Origin: Thereva unica
Lineage: Eukaryota > Arthropoda > Insecta > Diptera > Therevidae
NCBI GenBank assembly: GCA_949987705.1
Contig: OX465282.1
Coordinates: 63,361,922 to 63,425,921 of the forward strand
Length of the DNA stretch: 64,000 bases
Reading direction: 5' to 3'
Shown here: piece by piece, positions 1 to 11,928 of the stretch
How the letters are laid out: each line of letters opens with the position of its first letter
How positions within the stretch are numbered: position 1 is the stretch's first letter
Notes under the pieces: generated by a model
Seen by the model: only the letters and a program-made list of their open reading frames with translations
Database searches by the model: none
Told to the model about the DNA's origin: nothing
Translations under genes and position numbers: made by a program

Positions 1-285
1 CACGGTGTTTTTTCATGTTTATTTACGAAAAAAATGTTGAAAATTTAATGTTTTGTTTAGTTATGGGATTACAAGTGATTTTAAAGTGATTAATACATAT
101 ATTATGTAATTAGCATTAAAAATATAGGTGTAGAAAACACTTTTCTTATTCACTTTTCCTTTCACACTTTTCTGCACTTATATGTTTAATAATAATTCCA
201 AAATAAATTATTTAATGACTTTAAAATCACTTTTAATTAAATAATCAGCATATTTTTCCTTAATAAACACGAAAAAAACACCGCG
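1..285. repeat. Fold-back (palindromic) repeat, probably cut by the window edge
   Basis: The first bases (CACGGTGTTTTTTCATG...) are repeated in inverted orientation at about 262-285. Inner parts also pair: AAGTGATTTTAAAGT near 78 mirrors the stretch near 220-235. The whole 285 bp is therefore an imperfect palindrome centred near 143. Pieces of it (the TTTCACA...TTCTGCACTTATAT stretch and AATTAACACACTTAA near 312) recur in the fold-back element at 61800-62790, so the two belong to one family. No target-site duplication can be checked on the left because the window starts here. Confidence 0.6.
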
Positions 286-356
286 AAAGTAAAATAAATT
301 GATCACCTCAACAATTAACACACTTAAAACTCACTAAATCACTATTTTTTTTTCTT

Positions 357-399
357 ACTAAAGAACTAATCACTGATCACTAAAGAACTAATCACTGAT
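357..399. repeat. Two-unit 22 bp tandem repeat
   Basis: The unit ACTAAAGAACTAATCACTGA plus TC occurs twice head to tail, the second copy nearly complete. It lies just outside the palindrome at the left end and may be part of the same element. Confidence 0.7.
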
Positions 400-3102
400 A
401 ATCCCATGTATAGTTTAATTTAAAGTAATAACTTACAATGATTTTCCACTTTTTACCACAAAAATATAACGAAAACAATCCCGAGCCTATTCCGCGCCAT
501 GTTTATTCTAACCAAATTTCAGATTTTGTGGACCGACTTCAGCTATGGTTGTATTAGTTCAAGAGAGAACTTCATGGCCTGTAATGGAGAGTTGATTATT
601 CCAGCGATGTTTCAAGCCGAAATAGAGCTTTTCCGTGCGGCATGCAATAGTCAACCTTAGTCTTAGGCTTATGTGAAAAATGTACCAAAAAACGCCAATT
701 TTAGCATCAAAATTTGCTAATATCTTCAAAAATAAAGGCCGCAACACAAAAATTGTCTGGCCATTATTTATAGGAAACTGTCCAAGCTGTCCAATTTCAA
801 AGAAAATGATTATACGTATTTTTTGGAGAAAAGGGCAGTTGAAGTTGACTTTTTTGTTAAAAGTTTGACTTTAATGACTCATAACTCTTGAAGTTGGTAG
901 GGTAGAACCTTCACTTTTACCATTTTACATAGGTGGGAGTATTTGTGCAGCGTGAAGTGTTATTCATGAAAATAGGAAATAGGATGATAATCAAAACAAT
1001 AAAAAAAAACTTCAAAACGCCTAGCTCTAGCTCGCCCTACCTAAACTGTTACGATTTTCCCCCTCCACTCAAACGATTTTTTGTTCTTCTATCCAAAACC
1101 TATCTACCGCCGGCCGCTTTGTAACTTTCCACCCTGTATTCCATTTACAAAGCTATAGTACCTACCAAGAAAAACTTAATTTGATTTGTACAATTTTCTA
1201 ATAATATAACGCTATAAAATAAGATTCTAAACCAATAATTGTATACTATTGTTTGATCTTAATTGTTTTTTTAAACCATTTTATAGCTTAATATAATATT
1301 CATAAATAACACTGAAATTGTAAATTCATGCAAATCACTTTGGTATTATTTATGTGCCCCTATAAAAGCCCCTAAATATGAAAAATGAAATATGAAAATT
1401 ATCCACAAAACAATTACGTTAAATTAATTTCCTACAATTTATAACCGCCATTAGCAAATGTTGCTAAATTCGCACACATACATTATTAGAAGAAACACAC
1501 TCCGGAAACTACATGCTCCAAGGACAATGTTACTTGGAAAATTTATGAATTGTAGTACATTTTGCTTCTGCATGTACCTAATAACACTACAGTGAAATGA
1601 GCAAAAAACTTGCCACTTTTGTCCTTTAAAGCAGCCAACCAGCAACAGGGCAGAAAAAGGAGCCCCAGTTGAATGTTGAACAAAACCTTATAATCTCCTG
1701 TTAAAATAACACCGCAATATATACACAGGAATATTGTGGATCCTTTTTCAGACACTCGCCACTGGGGAAACCATGCATAAACATTTATAGGATCCTTAAA
1801 ACACGCGGAAAGGACGAACGAACAAGTCATAAATATGTTTCAACTCCGTTCGCTCATTTAATTTTAATTTTAAATTAAAACGTTCCTCTTTCAAGGACCC
1901 TCGACATTAGGAGTGCACTCGCAAGTAGTGAGGGTGAGGGGACCATAAAATTTTGCACAAAGCTCGATATATGCCACCAGTTGGTGGTTGCTGCTTCTAT
2001 TAGTATTGGAATAAGCTACGGGTAAATATACCGTGCATTAAAGCCATCCTTCTGCCCCAGGATTTTAATTTGACGCCATCATACAGGGGGAATGCCGGTA
2101 GAAGACAATCTACGGGGAAGGTGGAATAAGGTGAGTTCACATATTTAAAGCTTGTCATATTGTATATTTTTGCGAAAAATATCAACTGCCAGTAGGAGGA
2201 GGAGGGAACGGTGTCACCTGAGAAAATACTAGCTCCTTCGAAGGGCTTTAACAAGTTGCCTTGATGGGGTTTTCGCTGCTGTCCTTTAAAATGTACATAC
2301 GAAAGCTGAGTATCAAAATGTTACAATAAAATGATTTGTTGCCAAATTTGACACATTTCTTCTTACAACAAACGAAAAAGCTTTAGTTTCGATATATGTA
2401 CATATTGATGAGGCTGCGAGCTACTATTAGCATTTCAGGTACTAAGTATTAGGAAGACCCCGAAACATATTAAAAATGCTACTATTCGAGAAAGTAGAAT
2501 ATGCGAGATACAAAGATGACTAATAGAACATTTTTTCTCACCCCTAGTGGTGGGGGTGATTTCATTTGCCCGAGGTGTAGGTGAATGTTCTTCAAAAACT
2601 GGCGTGGTGAAATTTTATTGCGGGGGGTAAAAAAATCATTTAAGTTTGGGGGTTGCTGCGAGGGTATCTTCGCTTCACCGATAGGATTGATTTTGGGCTC
2701 ACAAAATAGTTTATCGTAAGGGCTGTTTCCACATGAAAATTGGGGTGGTGTTTTCATAAGCAAGTGCGAAATATTGAATTTAAGTAACAAGGGTGTCCTG
2801 GGAGTACATACATAGTTTCAAATCAAGTTAGGGGGTTGGTTTTATTTTCATTGAATTCGTCACATCTACGTTAGTAAAAAGTGACATTATCAGGGGAGTG
2901 TATCACCTTTCCCGCAGTTAAGTTTCTTTTTAATTTCCGTGCGCGAATTGATTGCCTAAAAAGAAATTGATTAAAAAATAAATTATATACATACAACAGA
3001 GAATTTATGAAACTTACGTCAAACTGACAGCCAACTTGGATGGCAGAATAATACAAGTATTTAGTACATATTGCACAAAGTGTCAGATGTGGCATGACTA
3101 AG
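400..3102. other. Unassigned A+T-rich stretch
   Basis: No reading frame here shows a recognisable protein motif; the short ORFs look like chance. A G-rich patch at about 2520-2660 has clustered G runs on the plus strand. I see no tRNA, exon with convincing splice sites, or target-site-flanked element. Confidence 0.4.
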
Positions 3103-3412
3103 GGGGATGATACACGGGTCAACACGTTGATCAACACGAGCCTTTTCTGCGCAGTTCGTATGCCAAGGGAAGGGTAAGGGTGAAGTGTGCGGTGTTGACT
3201 GAAACTAGAAACTATTTCTATTTTTCCTCCAGTTGCTTGAAAAATGTTTATGTATGCGTAACTGTCAAGCGATTCTGGGTGAAAATAATTTGGAATGGAC
3301 ACCCACACATATGAAATCGCAATGTTATTATACAGAGTGTTGAGTTGTGTATCACCTCCGGTCAACAAACTAACAGTGTGTTGCATAAACACGTTGACTC
3401 GTGTATCATCCC
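3103..3412. mobile_element. Small TIR element with 6 bp target duplication ACTAAG
   Basis: The element starts GGGGATGATACACGGGTCAAC and ends with the inverse of GGGATGATACACGAGTCAAC, so the terminal inverted repeats match over about 20 bp. ACTAAG is present directly on both sides (3097-3102 and 3413-3418). It is 310 bp long and has no coding potential. The 6 bp duplication does not point cleanly to one superfamily. It is a non-autonomous DNA transposon (MITE). Confidence 0.8.
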
Positions 3413-3989
3413 ACTAAGTTTAAAGGCAAGTAGAATAGAGCTTAAAAAGCTTTTGGCAATAAAGAAAACATAGAAAGCAAGGCGTTTAAGCTTTCTTACT
3501 ATAAAAAGCCGATACAAATAATGAAAATTGCTCATTACTGAACTGGGGATTACCAGATAAATAAGTAAGAGCCGGTGGATATTTGCCACAGATACGGTTT
3601 GGATCGCAGGTTGGGGATTACCAAATTGCGCTGCGCCACTTTATTTGATTTAATTGAGTCGAATTGAAGATAATACCATAAACAGATATCATATTGTGTT
3701 ATTGTTTACCTTGAATTGATTTACTAAAAGTTGATTTTTAATAAAAAGAATATAACATTTAAAAAAACGTGTTTTTGTTTCAATAAATGTGTTTCAAGCA
3801 GACGAGTTAAATTAACTGGCATTATTTACTCAATATCAAGGAAGGGATACTGAACACGCTCCAGCCTTTCGGGTATACCGGATGTTAATCCTAACTAAAA
3901 TCACCTGCTAGTCGACCCATTAGGTCTAGCTACAATGGTCTTAAGATGGCTTAAGATGCCTCATCAAATTATCTTAAGACTGGCTAATT
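3413..3989. other. Unassigned stretch with a short direct repeat
   Basis: The motif TGGGGATTACCA occurs at about 3544 and again at about 3612 in the same orientation. The rest is A+T-rich with nothing recognisable. Confidence 0.4.
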
Positions 3990-4200
3990 TTAAATCAAAA
4001 CGTAATGAATCTTAATATTTAAACGCGTCGCCAGCTGGATCATGTCGATCAATGTCGGGCATTCCAAAAGGGCACGGTCTGTGTGTTCTTTCACATTTAG
4101 GAATGCCGCGTACTGCGGGAAGTCATCTTGTCCAAACCGATGGAGGTGTGCCCCGGAACACTCTTGCCCACTCAAGACCTATGCGGGTCACGGTGTACAG
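3990..4200 (-). pseudogene. Non-LTR retrotransposon C-terminal relic (zinc-knuckle-like tail)
   Basis: Read on the minus strand, the segment gives SGQECSGAHLHRFGQDDF and then EHTDRALLECPTLI. This resembles the tail of R1-type LINE polyproteins, which typically read TGHGCFRAYLHRFG...EDAEHVFFECPRF after the RT domain. The order and spacing of the GH-like, HRFG and H...ECP motifs fit, but two expected cysteines are missing. Nothing of the RT domain itself is recognisable upstream (4200-4413). It is a short, dead 3' fragment. The family assignment is by eye only. Confidence 0.5.
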
Positions 4201-4744
4201 AAACAAAGTAATGTAAAAGACATCGGCTACGAGTTTTCATATGCCCATGATAAAGCCATTCTGCGCATAGCTAAAGGATGGGAGGTGAAATCCTTGCCCT
4301 CCATAGCATCTACCACCCCTTCGCCCATATCGTCCACGTTGCGCATTCCTCGAATTCTTGTGAAACACATTCCTGAATCCTGTGCTACGCATTCCTGTGT
4401 TACACATTCCTAAAAACTCACTGTCATACTATTTTCAAATCGCGGCGCATAAAGAAGTATATTTTCAAAAATTACGTAATTTGAAGTCCATCAGATCCAA
4501 AATTAATTTCAAATTGGTTGATTTGATGTGGACAGACCCTATACACATAGGACAATTGTGATGGACGCGAGGTTGAGCATAAAGGAACAGTAGTAAGCTT
4601 TTCGAATTATAGTAAATAAAAAGTCTGTTTCGTATTAGGAAGTAAAAGAAAGGCTCTATAAATCTAGACAAGTTCATAGAATTCTGGAACAAATAAGCGA
4701 CGTTACAAGTAACGCTGAAAATAGGAAACGACATCGACAAAATA
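4200..4744. other. Unassigned stretch between two LINE relics
   Basis: A plus-strand frame is open from about 4042 to 4413, but it overlaps the minus-strand LINE tail and has no motif of its own. The remainder is A+T-rich and unrecognised. Confidence 0.35.
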
Positions 4745-5962
4745 AAAGGAGCACAGCAGACATTATACTTCTTCTACTTCGCTGGATCTCAAACTCTATT
4801 CGAGATTCGTTTCCATTTTTTCTGGTTTTTGGCGACGTCTCGAGCCTCGGTGACTGTTAATCGTTGATTTTTTAGGTCACTCTCGATATTCTTTAGCCAG
4901 ATTTTCTTCGGTCCCGATCGCTGAATTCACCATTCTGCAGGACGGTCTCGCCCACTGACATATAGAATGGACAGCTCATGAGGAATTTTTCATGGCACCA
5001 ATTTGTTCCATAGGCTACAAACCTTTTTTCACTCCATGTAAACACCGGAATCACTTTTGAAATTTACATTTTTTTAAATACGTACTTAAAACATTAAAAT
5101 AACACAAATATTTTGTTTAAAAAAATTAATAAACACTATTTTCACTTTTTCACCTTTTAAAATGCCTTTTTTTCATTAATTTCCAAATTTTATGTGTATC
5201 TGATTTAAGTTCTTAACGCCTGTTTTAGCAACTGACATTCTGTATGTCAAAATCCGGGGGTCTATGGGGAAAAGAGCAAAAGATATAAACATCACTAGTG
5301 CAAAAGGGAAAATATAAAATCAGGTCTGATTTTACTTCTGAGTGCTGCTGTCAGTTTGGGGGTCTATGGATGAGTGCGACAACTATACTTTTGGGTGCCA
5401 TCGATTTGTATGGAATAATTTCAGATGAGCAGTCCATTATTATATGTCAGTGGTCTCGCCAGAGAAGTTTACATGGCAAGCGGTTCGATCAGTGTCTGCT
5501 GGTCGCATCGTCTAACTGTCTCGTTTCGAAGGGGATCGCGAAGTGTGATACCGAGAATCTGCCTCAAGCGTCGCATTTGGAAGACCTCGAGCTTGTTGAC
5601 GTCCGGTTTAAGCAGTGTCCACGTTTCCGATTATAAAGAAGAATCGGAAGGTAAAGGCGTACTTTCGTTTTGATGGAATTATTTATTCGTTTCAATCTGC
5701 ACCACTTGAGCGAGGCGAATGTTGCTGTTGCCTGGCCGATGCATGCGGCTGTGAACGTCGGTCGTCGGTGCCACTTTCAATGATCCTCAACCAATGATCC
5801 CAAATATTTGAACATTTTTCGGGTCGTCTCCTTGAAAACTGTCCAACCCGAGGCTTCATAGCAAGAAATTAACGCCAGCGGAGAATAGAGCGTTTCACAC
5901 TCACTACTGCCGTTAGTAGTGGGGAGATGACATTTTGATTTTACGCCCCCTCCGCGCGACAA
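4745..5962 (-). pseudogene. LINE reverse-transcriptase C-terminal region, interrupted by a MITE
   Basis: On the minus strand the region reads, in order and across several frames: FKYLGSLVEDH (near 5790), then ATFASLK and RINNSIKTKVRL (5640-5720), then VNKLEVFQMRRLRQILGIT (5540-5600), and after the inserted MITE IWLKNIESDLKNQRLTVTEA (4830-4900). This is the usual order of the post-palm part of many RTE-like or related LINEs: YLGS box, 'IRLFNS', 'LRRILGI', then a basic C-terminus. The catalytic RT motifs are not present in this piece. Frameshifts and stops make it a pseudogene. A 500 bp MITE (4953-5452) splits it with a clean target duplication. Confidence 0.7.
4953..5452. mobile_element. hAT-like MITE, copy 1 (8 bp duplication GTCTCGCC)
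   Basis: The ends are CACTGACATATAGAATGGAC and the inverse of CACTGACATATAATAATGGA, followed on both sides by (A/T)GCTCAT, giving terminal inverted repeats of about 25 bp. GTCTCGCC lies immediately outside both ends (4945-4952 and 5453-5460). An 8 bp duplication with CA..TG ends is typical of hAT elements. It is 500 bp long and non-coding. A second copy lies at 15981-16500. The insertion split an older LINE relic. Confidence 0.9.
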
Positions 5963-6353
5963 AGATTATTCATATATATTTTGAAGAGAAATAAAAATTA
6001 TGGCCTGATCAAAAAATCCACTTCGAAGCAGGATTGATTTCGGAAATAATCAGTCTGAAATAAACAATGCTTATATTATTGCCCTTGCGATGTTCATTAC
6101 AGCATCGAATTCCAACACTACAACTAAACCCGATTACGTTAAAGGTGCTAAATCTTATAATATTCAGATGTGTAGATATGATAATCATTGAATTGCTTAA
6201 TCTTTCTCTGCTTCTTAAATGGCGCTCCAGTCCTTGTAGGGCTCCGGCCTCTTGAAGAGTCTTCTCCCAGCCATCTATTATAGGTCTTGCTCCGTTTTGG
6301 ATTGCTTCATGCTTCGATAAATTCATGGCTGGTGTGGAATTATAATTAATTAA
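5963..6353. other. Unassigned stretch
   Basis: A minus-strand frame (6009-6368) is open for 119 codons without any recognisable motif and runs into the TTAA element, so it is probably chance. Confidence 0.35.
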
Positions 6354-7095
6354 GGGTACCTTACCCATTCTCGATTTCTGATTTTTGCGATTTTCATTGG
6401 GCCGGTAAATGATGAAAAATCGACTTATGAGGTACGGATATATTTATACATGTAATTGAAAACCTTAAGAACAAGAAAAAAATGTAACATAGTTGTGTAT
6501 GAACATTTTATAGCCTCTTTTTGCGGTCAACTAAAAGTCCTCTTTTTGGATGGCGGGCATGATTGTAATTGACTGGAACGTCTGAAACCAAAAAATCGAA
6601 CGGAATTTTAAAGAGTTCATGTTTGGCTAGGGAATAGACTATTATTATTTGTTTAGGGCAAAAATTTACAAAATGGTGGACTTATGAATTTTTTTTTTCA
6701 AAATCCGAGTTTTTTTTTGTAAACTATTAGGCAGTAATAATAGAAGATCATCATCAATCTTTTTACAAATAGTCTAAGTTATAGCTTTTGGTGTTTAGAA
6801 AAACATATCCAAATTTCAGAACGATCGCTTTTATAGTTTTTGACTTACAATGCCCGCCAATCGTAAAAACATAGTTTCGAGAAAAATGCGTTTAAAGTTT
6901 TTGAAGTAATTTTCCGCGCCACGGCGAAACTAAGCATTTGCGATTTGACGCGCCCACCATCAATCTGCTGGAACTCCAAGAGTATTCCGAATTTCGACTT
7001 GAAACTTTCAGGAAATATTTTTGAAGAGTTATAGATTCGAATAAGACAATAAAAAAAAAATCGATTTTTTGAAACCGAGAATGGGTAGGGTACCC
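6354..7095. mobile_element. TTAA-flanked TIR element (piggyBac- or Kolobok-like, non-autonomous)
   Basis: The left end GGGTACCTTACCCATTCTCG is the near-perfect inverse of the right end, which differs at one base in about 20. The tetranucleotide TTAA abuts each end (6350-6353 and 7096-7099). TTAA duplication is characteristic of piggyBac and Kolobok elements, and these ends do not decide between them. The 742 bp interior has no transposase motif, so it is a deletion derivative or MITE. Confidence 0.8.
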
Positions 7096-7099
7096 TTAA

Positions 7100-8929
7100 A
7101 CACCTTGCATGTAAGAACTCTCACTAAAACATAATGAATTCCAGTTGTTGACGAAATGCCAAGAAAAAATTTGATTGTGGACATGCCAGACCGAAATCGA
7201 TTTCTACGAAAGAGGATCCTTTCATTTATATATTTTTTTGCTTTCTGTTTTTGTATTTATACAGAGGGTCTGGTATAATATTTCCGTATCGATTTTAATA
7301 TTTCACCAAGCCCAAAATATTGTCACGCTGGTCATTACTTTAACTCAATTCAATTTCATTGACTATCGGACTTTGCCTTAAATTGACTTTTACTCAAATA
7401 AATAACAGGCAAGGATAAGGATTTATTCCTTTAGATTTAGTCCTTGACATAAAAACTAAAACGCCATTACTTCGATAGGTTAAAGAAGACGTAAAAAATG
7501 GTGTAAAACTCTCTGCCAATTTCTTGGTCTAAATGATAAGAGACAGAAGCCGGATCCATGACTGTATAAGGGTGGTATATAGAAGCAGAGTACAAAACTG
7601 CAGATGTCCTTGTACAGTTGAAGTAGGCGTTTTGTTGGATTAGCACATTTGTGGGTGCCGTGCCCAATAAATAAATAAATTGGTGGGCTCCCTTGAACCC
7701 GAACTACTTTTAGGATCGAAAGGCACACCAGAAACTACTTTTCTTTAATGAAATCGATTTGTTTGTCCCCTTCTTCCTCACACCATCTGACTTAGTATTA
7801 TGGCTGGGGATTACGAGTATTGAATGCGGTTCGGAGATAAACAGGACTCTTAGCTGTCCTGAAGACGTAATGAGCAGATTCAAGAGGAGATGAACACATT
7901 TTAGGACTTCTTCCAGGGAGGGTAGAAACTTCGTAAAGCTGCACAATTTATAAAAATCAGAAAACGTGAGAATTTTCGGATATTTAGGGTTAGTTGAGAC
8001 GTTTCCACCCCGCGCCAGTATAAATTGTTTTCCCTTTGAGGAAATCTGATTTCGGGTCTTTGTGTCGTTAAAAGCTTCTTTGGCCCAAGATTACGACTAA
8101 AAAGTATTGATTTCTGCTGTTTTGACTAAAATAATCCGGCAGTATTCATTAGTAATTTATGTCAGGTAATGGGGCATAAAATGAGATTTTCTTTATGCCC
8201 AGAATGTGAACATGCATGCGTACGTACAAAATTTCACTCAAAGTTTGTATTTTGCAAATTACAATTGAGGAAGTTTATTACGATGATGTTATGAATATTT
8301 AAGGGAAAATCGTACCTTGCTAGGTAGTTAAATAAATTATTTCTTGCCAGTTGCGGATTAGTTAAAGTTAAATAAATAGAAAAGTATAAAAAGTAACTGC
8401 TTTGAAGTTCGCTGCCATCTTTTATGAGATTTATTTTTTGTTCTTGAGAAATAAAGTACTTAGAAATTGCTCACTGTCTTTTTTCATTAACTCTATAAGG
8501 CGTTTTGGATTTCTTGCCAAATAATTCTCAAGTGTCTGGCATGTCTAGGTCTCATACTTTTAATAATGCCAAGCGATTAGTCCGATGCCTTAAGGAACAA
8601 ATCACGATCAGTAGTCAGTATATTTTATATTGTAGTATATTTTTTGCCATGAAAAGTTCTCAAAAATGCTAATGGAACGATCATACTAGAGCTAACAGAT
8701 AAAATAAAATGAATCGTTCATTCCCATGAAAACCTGTGATTCTATTAATATTTCAAAATACCGTTGCAACGACTTTTAAATTTGTTTCACGGAGTTAGGT
8801 GCCATCAATCTATGGCTGTTAAATTGTACCAAAACCATTGCACCGGGCGCAATTGGATGGGGCGCAATTTAAGGAATTAAGATTTAAAAAAATTAAAACT
8901 TTGAAAAAGAACAAATTGCAAAAGTGCTC
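7100..8929. other. Unassigned stretch
   Basis: Short overlapping minus-strand frames at 7467-7946 have no family resemblance. I see no inverted-repeat element and no convincing exon. Confidence 0.35.
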
Positions 8930-9600
8930 CCATGTCTCCAAAGCTCCAGGTCAAAATGGCTCCAAAAAAATACTTAGGGATTCAAAGTACATCCTTTTGC
9001 ACAAAGGATTCGTCGAATGCGACCAGCCGAAACACAGATCTCAGTCAGTGGCTTGAAAAAAGCGAATAAGCCACAACCAATTGGCTTTCGCATAGTGCCA
9101 CACAGTTTTTTTGAGAACTGTGTTTGTAGGGTAGAAGATGGGTATGGGATATTAGAGCTGACTAGGCAGTAGTCCGAGTTACCGAAAAGTGAGCCAATAT
9201 CGACGCAGAACCGTGTTGGATGATATGTCAGAAACAAATCAAGGAGATGGGCTCCGTGGCCTTTAATGTCTGCAACTCGTGTTTCCCGATTGACAATTTG
9301 GTGCAAATTATTAATACCTGGGGTGGTAGCACGTAAATTGTTTCAATTTACCTCTCCATACAAAAATCTTGAATTTTTGTATGAAGAGGTCGATTGAAAC
9401 AACTTAAGTGATACCACCCCTCCAAAAAGCTCAGGGTATTTGTCAGAAGCACTGGTGTCATTTGAGTATTTTAACCAATGTAGGTATATTATGTACTTTA
9501 AAATCACCCACAACAATGATTTTACACTTCGGGTAGGAAAATGAAAATCTGGAGATTCTCTCGGAAATCGCATCAAGGGCTGTCGTGGAGGCTTACTAAT
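8930..9600 (-). pseudogene. LINE APE-type endonuclease relic, split by a hairpin
   Basis: The minus strand gives, around 9480-9560, ISRFSFSYPKCKIIVVGDFK followed by VHN, matching the conserved GDFN-H box of LINE apurinic-like endonucleases (N changed to K). Below the hairpin (8974-9306) it reads QIVNRETRVADIKGHGAHLL, then DLFLTYHP, then LFGNSDYCLVS. This is the 'TR-P...LLDLFLT...GSSDH' C-terminal signature, with the catalytic-site SDH changed to SDY. TEICVSAG further on fits the linker before the RT. Frameshifts, stops and active-site changes make it dead. The clade looks jockey- or R1-like but is not certain. Confidence 0.7.
9320..9420. mobile_element. Hairpin MITE inserted in a LINE relic
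   Basis: Arms 9320-9367 and 9373-9420 are imperfect inverse copies (GGGGTGGTAGCACGTAAATTG against its inverse with a few changes) separated by only about 5 bp. Together they make a 101 bp hairpin. It interrupts the endonuclease reading order of the LINE relic between the ...PELF and QIVNRETR segments. No clean target duplication is visible, although AGG may flank it. Confidence 0.6.
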
Positions 9601-11805
9601 ATTAGGAGTTCTGTATACAACATAGAAGAATATGACGTGACTGCGAAGAATGAATTTAGTCTAGGTAAGGTTTAAATCTGGAGGTGTACTATTGTACTCT
9701 TTCTGAAAAGCCACGTCCACGTTAACTAGTAGTTTGAATATCAGTAGTTGCAAGCACCCATAACAGTTATCTTAGTACGTACAGACGTTTGTGTAGCATT
9801 AATACGACGCTCCACATTTTGCCCTGGTACATATTTCGCGGCGTTCAGATCATATAAATTTGATTATTCATATAATTTTTTTTGTTCTTCTAAGCCACTC
9901 CTTATAAAAACATTTAATTAAAAAAACACATGTATATGTAAATTTCTATTACAGGTTGTTAATGGGGTTCTAAAATACGCCACTTAATAGATCACTTTCA
10001 CACAGATTTAACGCCAGCCTATCAGTCTGCTCCTGCATATAATGCAACTCAAATGCCTTGAGATTTCATCAAAATTAATTCAGTTGTACATTCAGCAGTT
10101 GAAGCACTCACTTCCTTACTGTCAACCATCTTGAGATTTGCTTCATTTATTTTAACTGCATATCAAGTTAAGTTCTCTCCGTTGGCACTTCAGGTGAGTG
10201 TGCCATCTTTAAGTGAACTTTTCAAATGACTTCACACCATTTTGCAGTGTCTAAATTACATTTGAAGATTCTTCCTTGGAGCACGTTCCCTTTTTAGTTG
10301 AAAATCAAAGTCACCCCTCTGTCGGCAGGTGTTTTCTTGGTCCCGGGTACTCCGGTCGTTGTAGATCTGTCATTAAGTGAAAAATCAAGTTTTCCCCCTC
10401 TCCCCACCGAGCAACTTCGCAATTATCCATTAAAATTTCAATTAGAGGATGGAATGAAACTTAACACTTTGAGGTATTTCACTTTTCGAGACTTTATTTT
10501 ACGCGCCTGATTAATTTGCAACTCATCATTTGTCTGTAATGACTTTTCCCTTGCTGCCGCTGCTAAACCACCACAGACACACATTCATAGTGAATTTTCC
10601 TTCCTGGCGTGCAAATCTTCGCAAGGATAGGCAACACGAATGCGTCTTGATTTATTGCTGTACCAAAGCATAAAGGATTACATTAATTGGTGATGTGTGT
10701 CTTCCGAGATTAATGCTGCTGTTTGTTGGAAACATAATATATTTCCTACTTTTTACGGCAAAAAAAGAGTCTTTCGTAGCCGCAAAGGGAGAGAGAGAGA
10801 AGGTGATTGTTTTCGTATTTGAAAGTGGTTAGTTTTTTGTGGGAAGAAGAGGTGTAATTAACTGGAAATGAATGGTATGTGTCGATGAAGCCATTAACTT
10901 GATGTAATTTTCTGTATGTGGCCTGATTCTTATTTGGAACTGAAATATTGATGGAATAATGAAAAAACCCGAATTGACTTACGAGAATTTTTATTTGTGG
11001 GCCAAAATCTAGGTCAAATCTACGACACCTGCGGACATACGCCTTTTTCATTTCGCATTTATAGGTATACGAGAAAACCCCATCTCGAAGAGTTATTGCT
11101 TACTCCGACTGTCTCCAACGGAGGCAGAAAAAGGAAAAACAAATAAATTTTGAGTGCTTTATTGCTATATTTATTCATTTCGACGATTCCTTCGAAATTA
11201 AGTGCCTATCAGTTTAACAGCATGCATGTTTTTATATGTATTTGTAAGGATACAAATGGCGTGCCTTACAAAACGGATTAGTCTTGTGAAATTGAATTTT
11301 CTAGTTTAATTTCACCGCTTCCTTAGAATTTAGTAAACAATAAATTAATATCACGCATTTATAAGTACTCGACCCTGTCCTTCACAACGCGTTAGAGGCA
11401 CTGACAGACATTTACGGAATAAACTACTAACCCAGAAGATTTTTATGGGACCAGTTCGTTCCATGGGTGGCGAACATTTTTTGGTAAATGTTTAGAATTG
11501 GAGTTCCAGAACAAAGTCGCTCCTTTTGGAGATGTTTAGTGTGATTTTTGAGTGCTCCAATAGTAATTTGTTCAAGGCGTGGAAGACATATTTTTCTTAT
11601 TATAATAGGCTCGGGCGGGGTTGCCAATTTCTAGTCTACGGAAGTCGGGGAAGTCTACGATTTTCGTGGTGATGCAGCTTGACAATGGATTTTGATGAAG
11701 CACCCCAAAATGGCACAAATATGTAAAATAATTTTGTTTTGATATCTCGATAATGTTGAAAAACTACAAACTTCCCAGGAGGATTAAGGAAATAAATTAA
11801 CCTGT
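9601..11805. other. Unassigned stretch
   Basis: The proximal 200 bp may hold more of the LINE endonuclease on the minus strand, but no motif is clear. The rest has low-complexity runs (GA repeats at about 10788-10800) and no supported gene. Confidence 0.35.
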
Positions 11806-11928
11806 AAAAAATACAGTTTTAAAAAACTAAAAAAATACGATTTCACTTTAAAATGAACAAAAAAGTAAAAAGTAATTTTGAATGTAAAGTTTTTATTGCT
11901 CCAACCAGTATATGGAAACAGCCTAGAT
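11806..11928. repeat. Dispersed repeat family X, copy 1
   Basis: The signature ATTGCTCCAACCAGTATATG followed by GAAACA recurs, with changes, at about 37137 and 61568. All three are preceded by an A-rich AAAAAATACG...TTTTAAAATGA stretch. This copy abuts the large fold-back element and may be its outer part. Confidence 0.6.

Noticed and set aside
2871..3392. 173-codon minus-strand open frame
   Set aside because: It runs through the TIR element at 3103-3412 and shares its ends, so it is not a conserved gene.
4042..4413. 123-codon plus-strand frame
   Set aside because: It is antisense to the LINE tail at 3990-4200 and has no motif.
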